A stretch of DNA of 7,415 nt from Elusimicrobiota bacterium. GTDB taxonomy: Bacteria; CG03; SLGR01; PWQF01. The notes beneath the pieces are model-generated. The model did no database searches and was not told where the DNA came from. It saw only the letters and a program-made list of their open reading frames with translations. The stretch is taken from the NCBI GenBank assembly GCA_003558145.1, contig PWMP01000144.1:1-7415 (forward strand), written 5' to 3'. Below are positions 1 to 6,246 of the stretch, one piece after another. Position 1 is the stretch's first letter. Each line of letters opens with the position of its first letter. The position numbers and the translations under genes were made by a program.

Positions 1-335
1 ATATCCAGTATAAGCCGGGTGCGGTCAATCACCTTGCATCCCACAGTATCCTCAAGGTTACTTTCCTGCGTAGGTGTAAGCTCATCATCTACAACAACCA
101 TATTTACACCCATACTCTGAACATACTCTTTCAGTTCTAGCGCTTTACCCGTTCCTATATATGTGGCACGGTGCGGCTTTTCACGCTTCTGTATTAATTT
201 TGCCTCAACCTTAGCGCCGGCCGTGCGGGCAAGCTGGTAAAGCTCCGCAAGGCTTTCAGCAACAGGGACACTATCAGCTTTTTCAATTCCTACAAGAATT
301 GTTTTCTCTTTAGCTTCTGCAGTTTTTAAATTCAT
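1..335 (-). CDS. hflX: GTPase HflX, N-terminal part (gene runs off the left edge)
   Basis: HflX is a ribosome-associated GTPase that splits stalled or stressed ribosomes. The window holds the start and 111 codons of the N-terminal HflX domain; the G domain lies outside. Recognition rests on family-typical strings: YIGTGKALELK at about residues 59-69, VVVDDELTPTQESNLED at about 80-96, and a closing VIDRTRLILD at about 102-111, which matches the hallmark 'DDEL(S/T)P.Q..NLE ... K(V)IDRT.LILDIF' of HflX. The ATG at 333-335 (minus strand) is the first in-frame start and gives a normal HflX N-terminus with a short leader. The Shine-Dalgarno is weak (AAAGAA a few nt upstream). Another ATG 22 nt upstream is out of frame. 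It is transcribed divergently from the ferredoxin gene. The frame is open to the window edge. Identity is confident; completeness cannot be judged. Confidence 0.93.
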   Translation of the reverse strand, partial: MNLKTAEAKEKTILVGIEKADSVPVAESLAELYQLARTAGAKVEAKLIQKREKPHRATYIGTGKALELKEYVQSMGVNMVVVDDELTPTQESNLEDTVGCKVIDRTRLILD

Positions 336-370
336 AATATTCTTTATTTATAATCATCTTCTTGAGTTTT

Positions 371-398
371 ATTATATAAAAATGCTATTCTAAAACAA
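371..398 (-). promoter_or_regulatory. Candidate sigma-70-type promoter for hflX
   Basis: On the minus strand, TTGTTT (398-393) is separated by 16 bp from a perfect TATAAT (376-371), about 35 bp upstream of the hflX ATG. The -10 box is consensus and the -35 is poor. The intergenic region is very A+T-rich, so chance matches are likely. This is inferred from sequence only. Confidence 0.4.
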
Positions 399-425
399 GA
401 TTTTCAATACCTTATAAACTAAAAA

Positions 426-453
426 TTGAATTTAATTAAATAATTTGTATTAT
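426..453 (+). promoter_or_regulatory. Candidate sigma-70-type promoter for the ferredoxin gene
   Basis: TTGAAT (426-431) and TATTAT (448-453) are spaced by 16 bp on the plus strand, about 45 bp before the ferredoxin ATG. This is a reasonable housekeeping-type promoter. It could also drive the membrane-protein gene downstream, since no convincing promoter is visible in 694-818. The background is A+T-rich, so this is only a candidate. Confidence 0.4.
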
Positions 454-484
454 GTATCAGAGTAATATGTAAAAGTTTACTGAA

Positions 485-492
485 AAAGGAGG
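485..492 (+). promoter_or_regulatory. Strong ribosome binding site of the ferredoxin gene
   Basis: AAAGGAGG lies 6 nt before the ATG at 499. It is a near-perfect anti-16S match at ideal spacing, which fixes the start and suggests high expression of the ferredoxin. Confidence 0.85.
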
Positions 493-498
493 AAAATC

Positions 499-693
499 AT
501 GTCTGATGGAGATAATCTGAAACCGGTAATCGATGCCAATTCCTGCACAGGCTGCACCATATGCGTAGAGGAATGTCCGACAGGCGCTCTTGACATGTCC
601 GACGATGTAAGTGTGCTGGCAAACCCGGAGCTATGCGACGGTTGCGGCGCATGCGAGGAAGTATGCCCTGTAAGCTGCATTACTATGGAATAG
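499..693 (+). CDS. 2[4Fe-4S] ferredoxin, 64 aa
   Basis: This is a small soluble electron carrier of the bacterial (clostridial-type) ferredoxin fold. Two complete cluster-binding motifs CxxCxxCxxxCP are visible at Cys16/19/22/26 and Cys46/49/52/56; each cluster takes three cysteines from one motif and the fourth from the other. The protein is acidic, with Asp/Glu clusters around residues 24-25, 32-36 and 53-54, as expected for a low-potential ferredoxin docking to oxidoreductases. Cys60 is an extra cysteine four residues after the second motif (CPVSCI, where CPxGAI is common). The start is fixed by a strong Shine-Dalgarno. It is divergent from hflX and followed by a hairpin and a 125-bp gap before the next gene. 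No dedicated oxidoreductase partner is adjacent, so the redox partner is unknown. Its presence suggests anaerobic metabolism. Confidence 0.95.
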   Translation: MSDGDNLKPVIDANSCTGCTICVEECPTGALDMSDDVSVLANPELCDGCGACEEVCPVSCITME

Positions 694-711
694 CAGTATG
701 GGCCCTTTAGT

Positions 712-754
712 TTTCAGCCCGGACGGTTTATGGTAAATATCCTCCGGGCTGAAA
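712..754 (+). other. Perfect 12-bp stem hairpin after the ferredoxin gene
   Basis: TTTCAGCCCGGA (712-723) and TCCGGGCTGAAA (743-754) are perfect inverted repeats around a 19-nt loop, 18 bp after the ferredoxin stop. The stem has a G+C core, but no T-run follows on either strand, so it is not a standard intrinsic terminator. It may stabilise the ferredoxin mRNA 3' end, partially attenuate read-through into the membrane-protein gene, or be a regulator site. The structure is seen directly; its role is inferred. Confidence 0.55.
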
Positions 755-818
755 CAGCCATGCTCTGTCTGAACAAGAGCACAAACTCTTACTTAGCAAT
801 CCTTTGTTCTGCCAGATA

Positions 819-2981
819 ATGAGTAAGCATGTTTCTTTAGTATTAGGTTTTTTTCTGGCCGCCGGATTTACGGCTGTCTTCCGCACTTTTTTCTCATCAA
901 CTTTTTATCCCGTATTTAATATTGCCCTGATTTTTTTTATTTTATCCTTTGAAACGCTTTTATGTTTTATTTTCAGCAAAAAAATTGAAGGGTCTCCGCT
1001 GGGAAAAAAAATACCGACGCCGGATTCATTAATAATAAAAATATCACTTTATCTTCCAATACTGATCGTACTTATAATGCTTTCAAGGCCTGTTTTTGGA
1101 CTGGCCTTCAATGATACCCTACCCTGGTATGCAGGTTATCTCTATCCGGCATTTTTACTTTTTCCGCTCGCAGCGGCGGCGGCTTTTATCCTTAAGTATA
1201 TTTCAGAATCGGGAAAGAATATCAACCTGATTTTTTTTCCGGCCGGGCTTTTTCTCTTTTTTGTTTTTGACACCTTATTTCTGAAGACATATTTTCCTAT
1301 AAGCATTGTGTTTCTGTGTTCTTTTTCGGGTTTCACCGTTTTATTTTTTCTGCAGGATTCAAAAAAAAGCAGTCGCTCTTTTTTCTTTGCGGCTGCGGCA
1401 TTAATTTTCCTGACTACGGTTTTTACGGGGGGAAAGGTTATACACGGATTTATTCGAAGCATTGACAGGAATTCCAGGCAATATAGTGGAGGAGAAACAA
1501 CAGCTTACGGGGAAACCGTACTTCACGGTGGCGGCGAAGAAACATTTCAGGTTTCGCTTAATCATATGGGTTTAATTGAAAATACATATTATGAAGATAT
1601 AACAAAGAACATTCACCTTGCCATGCTGCAGTTTCCCTGGGCATCCCGCGTACTGCTTATAGGACAATGCCCCCTGACTGTTAAAGAAATCCTGCGTTAC
1701 CCGGATATAAACAGCGTCTACTGGGCCAGCCCTGTCCCACAGATGTGTGCATATTTTGATAACAACATTTTAGACATGGAACGTGTAAGAATACTTTGCA
1801 CGACGGACGGCAGATCTTTTATAGACAATTTCGGTCCGGAAAATTTTTTTGACATAATCATTGTAACCCTGCCGGATCCGGTAAACATTTTTTTGAACCG
1901 CTATTATACATCGGAGTTTTTCACTAAACTTCAACGTGCTTCTGTAAGACATTCACTGGTCTCTGTCAACCTGGAAGCCGGCGATGAGATGCTCAGCCAC
2001 AGCAAACAAATGCTTGCAGCTTCAGCTTACAGGTCACTCAAATCCCGTTTTCCTAATACTACACATATGTATTCAAGAAGGTCTTTAATTCTGGCTTCAC
2101 AGGCAAGAGGTTTTTCCGCTTCACCTCTTCCTCTTGTTGAATATATGGAAGTTGTTGAAGATATGCCTGTTAATATTACACTTCCGCTTCTTATTTATAA
2201 ACTTTCCACCTCGGAAAAAGTGAGCGCTCAAATTGACATATCCGGCGCTCCGATAAATTCAGATTTGAAACCGGCATCACTTAAATATTCATTTAATGAA
2301 TTAATATATTCTATCGGTATATGGAGAGGTTTTCTTGTTAGAATGACTGACAGGCTTAAACCGGTCTGGGTTTATTTGTTTTTTATTTTTGCCGTACTGC
2401 TTAGCGTTCTGCTGCTAAAGCGCAAAAACGACAGATTTAAGGCCCTTGCAGCCGTTGCTGCAACGCTTTTTATATATACACTGTTTATATGGAATATATC
2501 AGTTATGATCCATTCCTTTTCAGGAAAACTTTATTCCTACATATCAGCTGTGGCCCTGGCAGCATCTGGCGGAATATTCCTTTCATTCAAGATAATTCAT
2601 GCATCTAAAACCTATGACCCGTATTCAATGGTAAGTAAGTTTCTGGTTTTATCTTCACTGTTTTTTATACTGGTTACAGTTTTTTTTGAATTTACAATTA
2701 CCCCCCCTTCTTCAACCTTACTTTTTATGATTATACTTGCCGGAAGTTTTCTTTTAATGTCAGTTTTTTATCCGGCTTCGGTATCGGTACTCAGGGCGCA
2801 AGGGTCCGGTAGATCTGAAGCTTTCAGGAGAATTGCAGTTGCCTGCTTTGCCGGTACTTCTATTGCCGCGGCAGGCGGTATTTTTATTTTGCCTGTGATG
2901 GGACTGGTCGAAATTTTTCCATTAAATACTATTCTTCTTCTGGGAGTTGTTTTTCTTCTGAATACTCAGCCGTCTGACTGA
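819..2981 (+). CDS. Membrane protein with an internal spermidine-synthase-like domain, probably non-catalytic
   Basis: This 720-aa integral membrane protein (numbered from ATG 819) has about seven hydrophobic segments at 4-24, 31-52, 73-93, 104-125, 136-155, 159-178 and 187-205. A soluble region spans roughly 215-500, and about seven more segments lie at 516-533, 542-564, 573-593, 606-626, 632-652, 672-692 and 698-715. The soluble part resembles the Rossmann methyltransferase-like fold of spermidine synthases, as in fused 'MFS/spermidine synthase' proteins. It has VLLIGQCP (278-285) at the nucleotide-binding loop, TDGRSF (329-334), and LPDPVNIFLNRYYTSEFF (351-368), a string typical of this fused family. 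The Gly-rich GGGDGG loop is lost, the acidic residue after the next strand is replaced (YWASP), and the aspartate before LPDP is Thr349. Aminopropyl transfer therefore looks unlikely; a sensor, transporter or flippase-like role is open. An in-frame TTG at 804 could add five residues; neither start has a clear Shine-Dalgarno. The 3' end overlaps the convergent lipoprotein gene. Confidence 0.82.
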   Translation: MSKHVSLVLGFFLAAGFTAVFRTFFSSTFYPVFNIALIFFILSFETLLCFIFSKKIEGSPLGKKIPTPDSLIIKISLYLPILIVLIMLSRPVFGLAFNDTLPWYAGYLYPAFLLFPLAAAAAFILKYISESGKNINLIFFPAGLFLFFVFDTLFLKTYFPISIVFLCSFSGFTVLFFLQDSKKSSRSFFFAAAALIFLTTVFTGGKVIHGFIRSIDRNSRQYSGGETTAYGETVLHGGGEETFQVSLNHMGLIENTYYEDITKNIHLAMLQFPWASRVLLIGQCPLTVKEILRYPDINSVYWASPVPQMCAYFDNNILDMERVRILCTTDGRSFIDNFGPENFFDIIIVTLPDPVNIFLNRYYTSEFFTKLQRASVRHSLVSVNLEAGDEMLSHSKQMLAASAYRSLKSRFPNTTHMYSRRSLILASQARGFSASPLPLVEYMEVVEDMPVNITLPLLIYKLSTSEKVSAQIDISGAPINSDLKPASLKYSFNELIYSIGIWRGFLVRMTDRLKPVWVYLFFIFAVLLSVLLLKRKNDRFKALAAVAATLFIYTLFIWNISVMIHSFSGKLYSYISAVALAASGGIFLSFKIIHASKTYDPYSMVSKFLVLSSLFFILVTVFFEFTITPPSSTLLFMIILAGSFLLMSVFYPASVSVLRAQGSGRSEAFRRIAVACFAGTSIAAAGGIFILPVMGLVEIFPLNTILLLGVVFLLNTQPSD

Positions 2982-3297
2982 GTATCCACCGTGTTGTTTC
3001 AGTATATTTTTCTTCAGTAATACCAGCCTCTGAAGCGATTTCTTCCAGGGACTGTCCTTCTTTAAGCTTTTCTTTCACCTCTTTTTCATTCAGGTGAGTT
3101 GATGAAGAGATAAAAAGGATTCCGACACACTCTTCTTCACTGTAGCCTTTAGCAAGAAGCCTGCTGACATCTTTTACCGAAACAGTGAAATGTGCTGCTA
3201 TTACACCTTCCCTGGTATTTAAATCCCTTTTAGGAACAGACCTGCACCCGGAAACTATCAATACAGCAATAACAATTACAAAAATTATTTTATTCAT
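2929..3297 (-). CDS. Small predicted lipoprotein, 122 aa, function unknown
   Basis: The protein starts with a short basic end (MNK), a hydrophobic stretch (residues 4-15) and a lipobox V-S-G-C with Cys18. It is therefore predicted to be lipidated and anchored in an envelope membrane. The mature part is about 105 residues, charged and helical. It holds two similar helix-turn units, VSVKDVSRLLAKGYSEEE (39-56) and LNEKEVKEKLKEGQSLEE (69-86), the second followed by IASEAGI; each has the pattern '(x)V..LL..G.S.EE'. The tail (111-122) is strongly acidic. I do not recognise a named family. The start overlaps the end of the AMMECR1 gene by 8 bp, and AAGGAG lies 11 nt upstream, so translation is likely coupled. 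The last 17 or so codons overlap the C-terminal codons of the convergent membrane-protein gene by 53 bp. It is the last gene of the minus-strand run. Confidence 0.75.
   Translation of the reverse strand: MNKIIFVIVIAVLIVSGCRSVPKRDLNTREGVIAAHFTVSVKDVSRLLAKGYSEEECVGILFISSSTHLNEKEVKEKLKEGQSLEEIASEAGITEEKYTETTRWILSQTAEYSEEKQLPEEE
2962..2985. repeat. 8-bp inverted repeat across the convergent gene ends
   Basis: ATACTCAG (2962-2969) and CTGAGTAT (2978-2985) flank an 8-nt loop and span the stop codon (2979-2981) of the plus-strand membrane-protein gene, inside the overlap with the lipoprotein gene. No adjacent T-run is present on either strand, so a bidirectional terminator is only a possibility. 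Confidence 0.3.
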
Positions 3298-3850
3298 CTT
3301 TTTTTAACTCCTTTTCATTAAAAACTTCAGCACAGAATGTAAATAGTTCCGTTTCAGGATTTTTCCATGCATCCGGTTCCAGACCGGCTTTATCAAAACA
3401 CAGGCTGGATAAAAATTCCTCTTTGTTCCAGCCCGTTTCATCGGCTACCTGCGGAAGATATACTCCCTGACGCATAGCTTTTTTTACTATGACGCCGTGT
3501 CCCGGAATACTGATTTCTTCAGCGCTTTTTACCTTTTTGGGTACACTCAGAACTGATATTTCAATTTCTATATTATCAATTTCGTCCTCACTTACAGGAG
3601 TAAACCTCGGATCAGACACTGCTGACTGAATAGCCATATCCCGAACTACAAGATAAAGCTGTTCATTAGTAATTATGCTTCCTATACAACCTCTGAGCCG
3701 GGGTCCTGATTTGAGAGTAACAAATGCCCCCCTGGTTTTCTGAAGGGCTTCTTCGTCCGCGCGCGGTTCATATCTTGAACCTTCTTTTACATATTGCTCT
3801 ATAGATTTTCTTGCTATATTCAGTAATTTTTTTTTATTGCTGATATCCAT
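3290..3850 (-). CDS. amrA: AMMECR1-domain protein (AmmeMemoRadiSam system protein A)
   Basis: This is a 186-aa cytosolic protein covering the whole AMMECR1 domain (usual length about 180-200). Visible landmarks are RGAFVTL (40-46), the signature LRGCIG with Cys55 (52-57), SDPRF (79-83), the strand IEIEISVL (94-101), GHGVIV (117-122), and the block QGVYLPQVADETGW (128-141) followed by FLSSLC and KAGLEPDAW (154-162). In many anaerobes and archaea AMMECR1 is encoded with or fused to a MEMO1-like dioxygenase-fold protein and a radical SAM protein (the AmmeMemoRadiSam system); its biochemical role is not established. Neither partner lies in this window. The ATG at 3850 has only a weak AGAG-type Shine-Dalgarno. 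The gene follows the TIM-barrel gene by 54 bp and overlaps the lipoprotein start by 8 bp, consistent with cotranscription. Confidence 0.93.
   Translation of the reverse strand: MDISNKKKLLNIARKSIEQYVKEGSRYEPRADEEALQKTRGAFVTLKSGPRLRGCIGSIITNEQLYLVVRDMAIQSAVSDPRFTPVSEDEIDNIEIEISVLSVPKKVKSAEEISIPGHGVIVKKAMRQGVYLPQVADETGWNKEEFLSSLCFDKAGLEPDAWKNPETELFTFCAEVFNEKELKKDE
3309..3314 (-). promoter_or_regulatory. Ribosome binding site of the lipoprotein gene, inside the AMMECR1 gene
   Basis: AAGGAG on the minus strand lies 11 nt before the lipoprotein ATG (3297) and within the last codons of the AMMECR1 gene. It supports this start and coupled translation across the 8-bp overlap. The spacing is somewhat long. 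Confidence 0.5.
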
Positions 3851-3904
3851 AACTAATATTCTCTATGATCCGGCATTTCTACAGTTTTTCCGTATGACGG
3901 TATT

Positions 3905-5815
3905 TTACCTTAACTTTACTCCTATATCAACCGGTATATTTCCAACCGGAAAATATTTATAGTCAATATATATATTGTCCTCATGTTCAACTCTGAAAGC
4001 TATCATATAGTTCCCTTTTCTGATTGAAGGAGAAGCCGAAACAGAACCTGCAAAAAGCATTTTAACTTCAGAACCGGCATTTATGGATGAAATTTTTTTC
4101 GAGGACGGAGATATATTAATCCCGGGTGTTTTAAGGCTTTCTATCCCTACGTTTTTCATATTTTTACCGGATATGTTTTTTACCGTGAGACTTCCTGTAA
4201 ATTCCTGCCCGTTTACTATTTCGCTGTTAAGAGAAATATCAAGGTTAAGCTCTTGCGGGTTATTTAAAAGTGAAAAAGCACGACCCGCAGCAGCAAGCCA
4301 TTCGTTTTTTTCATAGGGTCCTCTTCTCCCGGATAAAATCCTTGAAAAATCATTTATAAAAGCTCCCTTAAGATTAACCGGGCTTGTAAGTTCGCTGATA
4401 CCTTTTTCCAGGCGGGTTCCGAATTCCTGGGGGCCGGCAGGATATACAGCATGCTGATGAACGGGCCAGTCGACCTGGTTTCCGACGACAAGGTTTACCC
4501 TCGTACCTATAAGATAATCCTTCCAGCTACGGACAAAATTATCAAAACGCCTTCTGTCAGCCTCGTACATCATTACAGCAACAATATCAGCCCCGGCATC
4601 CTGAAACATAACCGCATCCTGACCGTGCTCGTGGCCTTTATCCCAGCTTAACATGAAAACCCAAAGCGGTTTATCAGTTACAGCTTCAGATTTTATACGC
4701 TTTATTATCATAGCCATACGACTTGCCCTATACCAGTTCCATTTCTGCTTCAGGGGGTGATTACGGTTCCCCGGAGCGCTTACTATTTCAGCAAGCCATT
4801 TCATCCTTCCCTCCTTAGTAAAACTACTCCAGGTCGCAGGAACTTCAATTTCCATTACTTCAATAAAATCATCAACGAGCTCGAGGCCTGCTACAGCGGG
4901 AGCAGGACGTATATAGTCAAGCCCGACATAATCCACATTATCAAGGGAATTAAGATATGAAGCCATTTTTATTACGTCCCTTATTCTCCTGTTATCAAGA
5001 ATAGATATGCCGTTTGTTTCGTAAATTTCGCCGCTGTGCCTCCTGTAAGCATAGCTGTATTCATACCATTCTGGCTTAAGGGAAAATATCCCGAAAGATC
5101 TGAAAGAAACAATCCAGGCTCCAAAATTGAGTCCGGAATTCTTCGCCGCGTCTGAAAATTCCTCAAGGGTTCTCAGATTATCTTTAAGCCAGGGGTCTTC
5201 GTAAGACAAATCGCCTTCCGTATATGAAGACGTCTGTGCTGCCAAGTACCACAGGGTATTTCCCCCTATATATTTGGTCCATTCAAATATACCTCTGTAT
5301 CCGGCTCCTTCAAGTGAGCGCGGAGGAGGCACATTAAATCCTCTAAGCGGTCTGGTAGTTTCCATAGTCATTATTTTTAAAGGTTCTTTAAAACTATCCG
5401 ACGGACGTCGGGAATGAATAGCAAAGGCTCCGTTCCAGGCGTTAATATCTTCCGTTCCGGCATATTTAATTGTATAAACGCCCCGGGGCGCAGCCCAGGG
5501 TACCGGAAATTGTCCTTCCCACATACCTTTTTCGATATCATATTTAACGTTTATATCCTGCTGGCCGCCTATTCCGGTCACCTTTTTACCGTTTTTATAT
5601 ATATTAAATACAGCATCGGAACCGGGAAAAAGCTTTTCATTCCCTTTAACCTGAATGCGGATGATGTGGTAATGAAGATATGTCAGCCGGTCAGTTTCAG
5701 GCCTTACGGGCGCTGTAAGAAAAAACTGGATAAAGCTCAATATCAGTACAGCAATAATTGCTGACGAATAAAAAGACGCTAAAAAAAATCTTGATGTGGG
5801 AGGGTTTACTTTCAA
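3905..5815 (-). CDS. Membrane-anchored glycoside-hydrolase-like TIM-barrel protein with Ig-like ends
   Basis: This 636-aa exported protein has an uncleaved signal anchor or signal peptide at about residues 14-34. An N-terminal beta-sandwich follows (about 49-135, macroglobulin MG2/Ig-like, ending in GVYTIKYAG). The central (beta/alpha)8-type domain (about 145-520) resembles the putative glycosidase 'GHL' / DUF4015-like families: RGFN (158-161) on the first strand, FGAWIVSFRS (231-240), VDYVGLDYIRP (294-304) with Asp300 at a strand end, LWVFMLSWD (384-392) and IVAVMMYEAD (411-420). A C-terminal CARDB/NEW3-like beta-sandwich follows (about 522-625). Asp300, Asp392 and Glu418 are candidate acidic catalytic residues, but no catalytic assignment is safe. 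A periplasmic or cell-surface role on a polysaccharide is inferred. The TTG start (5813-5815) is forced: an in-frame stop lies 6 nt upstream. It overlaps the dtd stop as TTGA without a clear Shine-Dalgarno, so translation is probably coupled. Confidence 0.8.
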   Translation of the reverse strand: MKVNPPTSRFFLASFYSSAIIAVLILSFIQFFLTAPVRPETDRLTYLHYHIIRIQVKGNEKLFPGSDAVFNIYKNGKKVTGIGGQQDINVKYDIEKGMWEGQFPVPWAAPRGVYTIKYAGTEDINAWNGAFAIHSRRPSDSFKEPLKIMTMETTRPLRGFNVPPPRSLEGAGYRGIFEWTKYIGGNTLWYLAAQTSSYTEGDLSYEDPWLKDNLRTLEEFSDAAKNSGLNFGAWIVSFRSFGIFSLKPEWYEYSYAYRRHSGEIYETNGISILDNRRIRDVIKMASYLNSLDNVDYVGLDYIRPAPAVAGLELVDDFIEVMEIEVPATWSSFTKEGRMKWLAEIVSAPGNRNHPLKQKWNWYRASRMAMIIKRIKSEAVTDKPLWVFMLSWDKGHEHGQDAVMFQDAGADIVAVMMYEADRRRFDNFVRSWKDYLIGTRVNLVVGNQVDWPVHQHAVYPAGPQEFGTRLEKGISELTSPVNLKGAFINDFSRILSGRRGPYEKNEWLAAAGRAFSLLNNPQELNLDISLNSEIVNGQEFTGSLTVKNISGKNMKNVGIESLKTPGINISPSSKKISSINAGSEVKMLFAGSVSASPSIRKGNYMIAFRVEHEDNIYIDYKYFPVGNIPVDIGVKLR

Positions 5816-6246
5816 TTTTCAAGCATTACCGTAACAGGACCGTCATTTATTATTTCAACCAGCATTTCCTGTCCAAAAAAACCGCTTTCCACGGTTAATC
5901 CGCTTTCCCTTAAAAAATTCAGGTACAGTTCAAAATATTCGGATGCTTTTTCCTTTGCAGCGCTTTTTTCAAAACCGGGCCGGTTACCCCTGGAACAATC
6001 GCCGTACAAAGTAAACTGAGGAACTGCAAGTATTTCACCTACCGTATCTTTTACTGAAAAATTAAATTTTCCTTTCTTATCCGGGAATATACGCAAAGAT
6101 ATAGTTTTGGAAGCAATGGATCTAACGGTTTCACCGGTATCATCCTTAGATATAGCCGCAAGAATGACCAGCCCTCTACCTATTTCTTTTTTTTCTCCGG
6201 CTGCTTCAACTGAAGCCCTTTTCACTCTTTGTATAAGCGCTCTCAA
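5812..6246 (-). CDS. dtd: D-aminoacyl-tRNA deacylase
   Basis: Dtd hydrolyses D-aminoacyl-tRNAs, and also Gly-tRNA(Ala), using an RNA-based mechanism in a homodimer interface. At 144 aa it has the normal family length. The N-terminus MRALIQRVKRASV (1-13), LRIFPDKKGKFN (51-62), PQFTLYGDCSRGNRPGF (76-92) and NDGPVTV (134-140, the Gly-cisPro motif that excludes L-amino acids) are visible. The usual SQFT motif reads PQFT here (Pro76), while Gln77 and Thr79 are kept. The start is a TTG (6244-6246), supported because it places the protein exactly on the canonical MRAxxQRV terminus. It overlaps the stop of the upstream gene as TTGA with no good Shine-Dalgarno, implying coupling. It lies in the same gene run as alaS, which makes sense because Dtd corrects glycine misacylation by AlaRS. 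Confidence 0.95.
   Translation of the reverse strand: MRALIQRVKRASVEAAGEKKEIGRGLVILAAISKDDTGETVRSIASKTISLRIFPDKKGKFNFSVKDTVGEILAVPQFTLYGDCSRGNRPGFEKSAAKEKASEYFELYLNFLRESGLTVESGFFGQEMLVEIINDGPVTVMLEN

Noticed and set aside
477..680. Minus-strand open frame of 67 codons over the ferredoxin gene
   Set aside because: Ferredoxin on the plus strand has a strong RBS and full cysteine motifs; the reverse frame is a shadow.
1142..1462. Minus-strand open frame of 106 codons rich in Lys/Arg
   Set aside because: It is the mirror of T-rich codons for membrane segments of the plus-strand gene; basic low-complexity composition is expected from that.
2701..2707. Run of seven C in the membrane-protein gene, a possible phase-variation tract
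   Set aside because: It encodes Thr-Pro-Pro in frame, is short for slippage, and is isolated; I see no frameshift near it.
3851..3904. Possible terminator (CCGTCATACGG followed by A-run on the minus strand) between the TIM-barrel and AMMECR1 genes
   Set aside because: Only a 4-bp stem, and the run is A rather than T in the direction of transcription.
5414..5764. Plus-strand open frame of 116 codons
   Set aside because: Antisense to the signal anchor and Ig-like region of the TIM-barrel gene; no RBS or domain.
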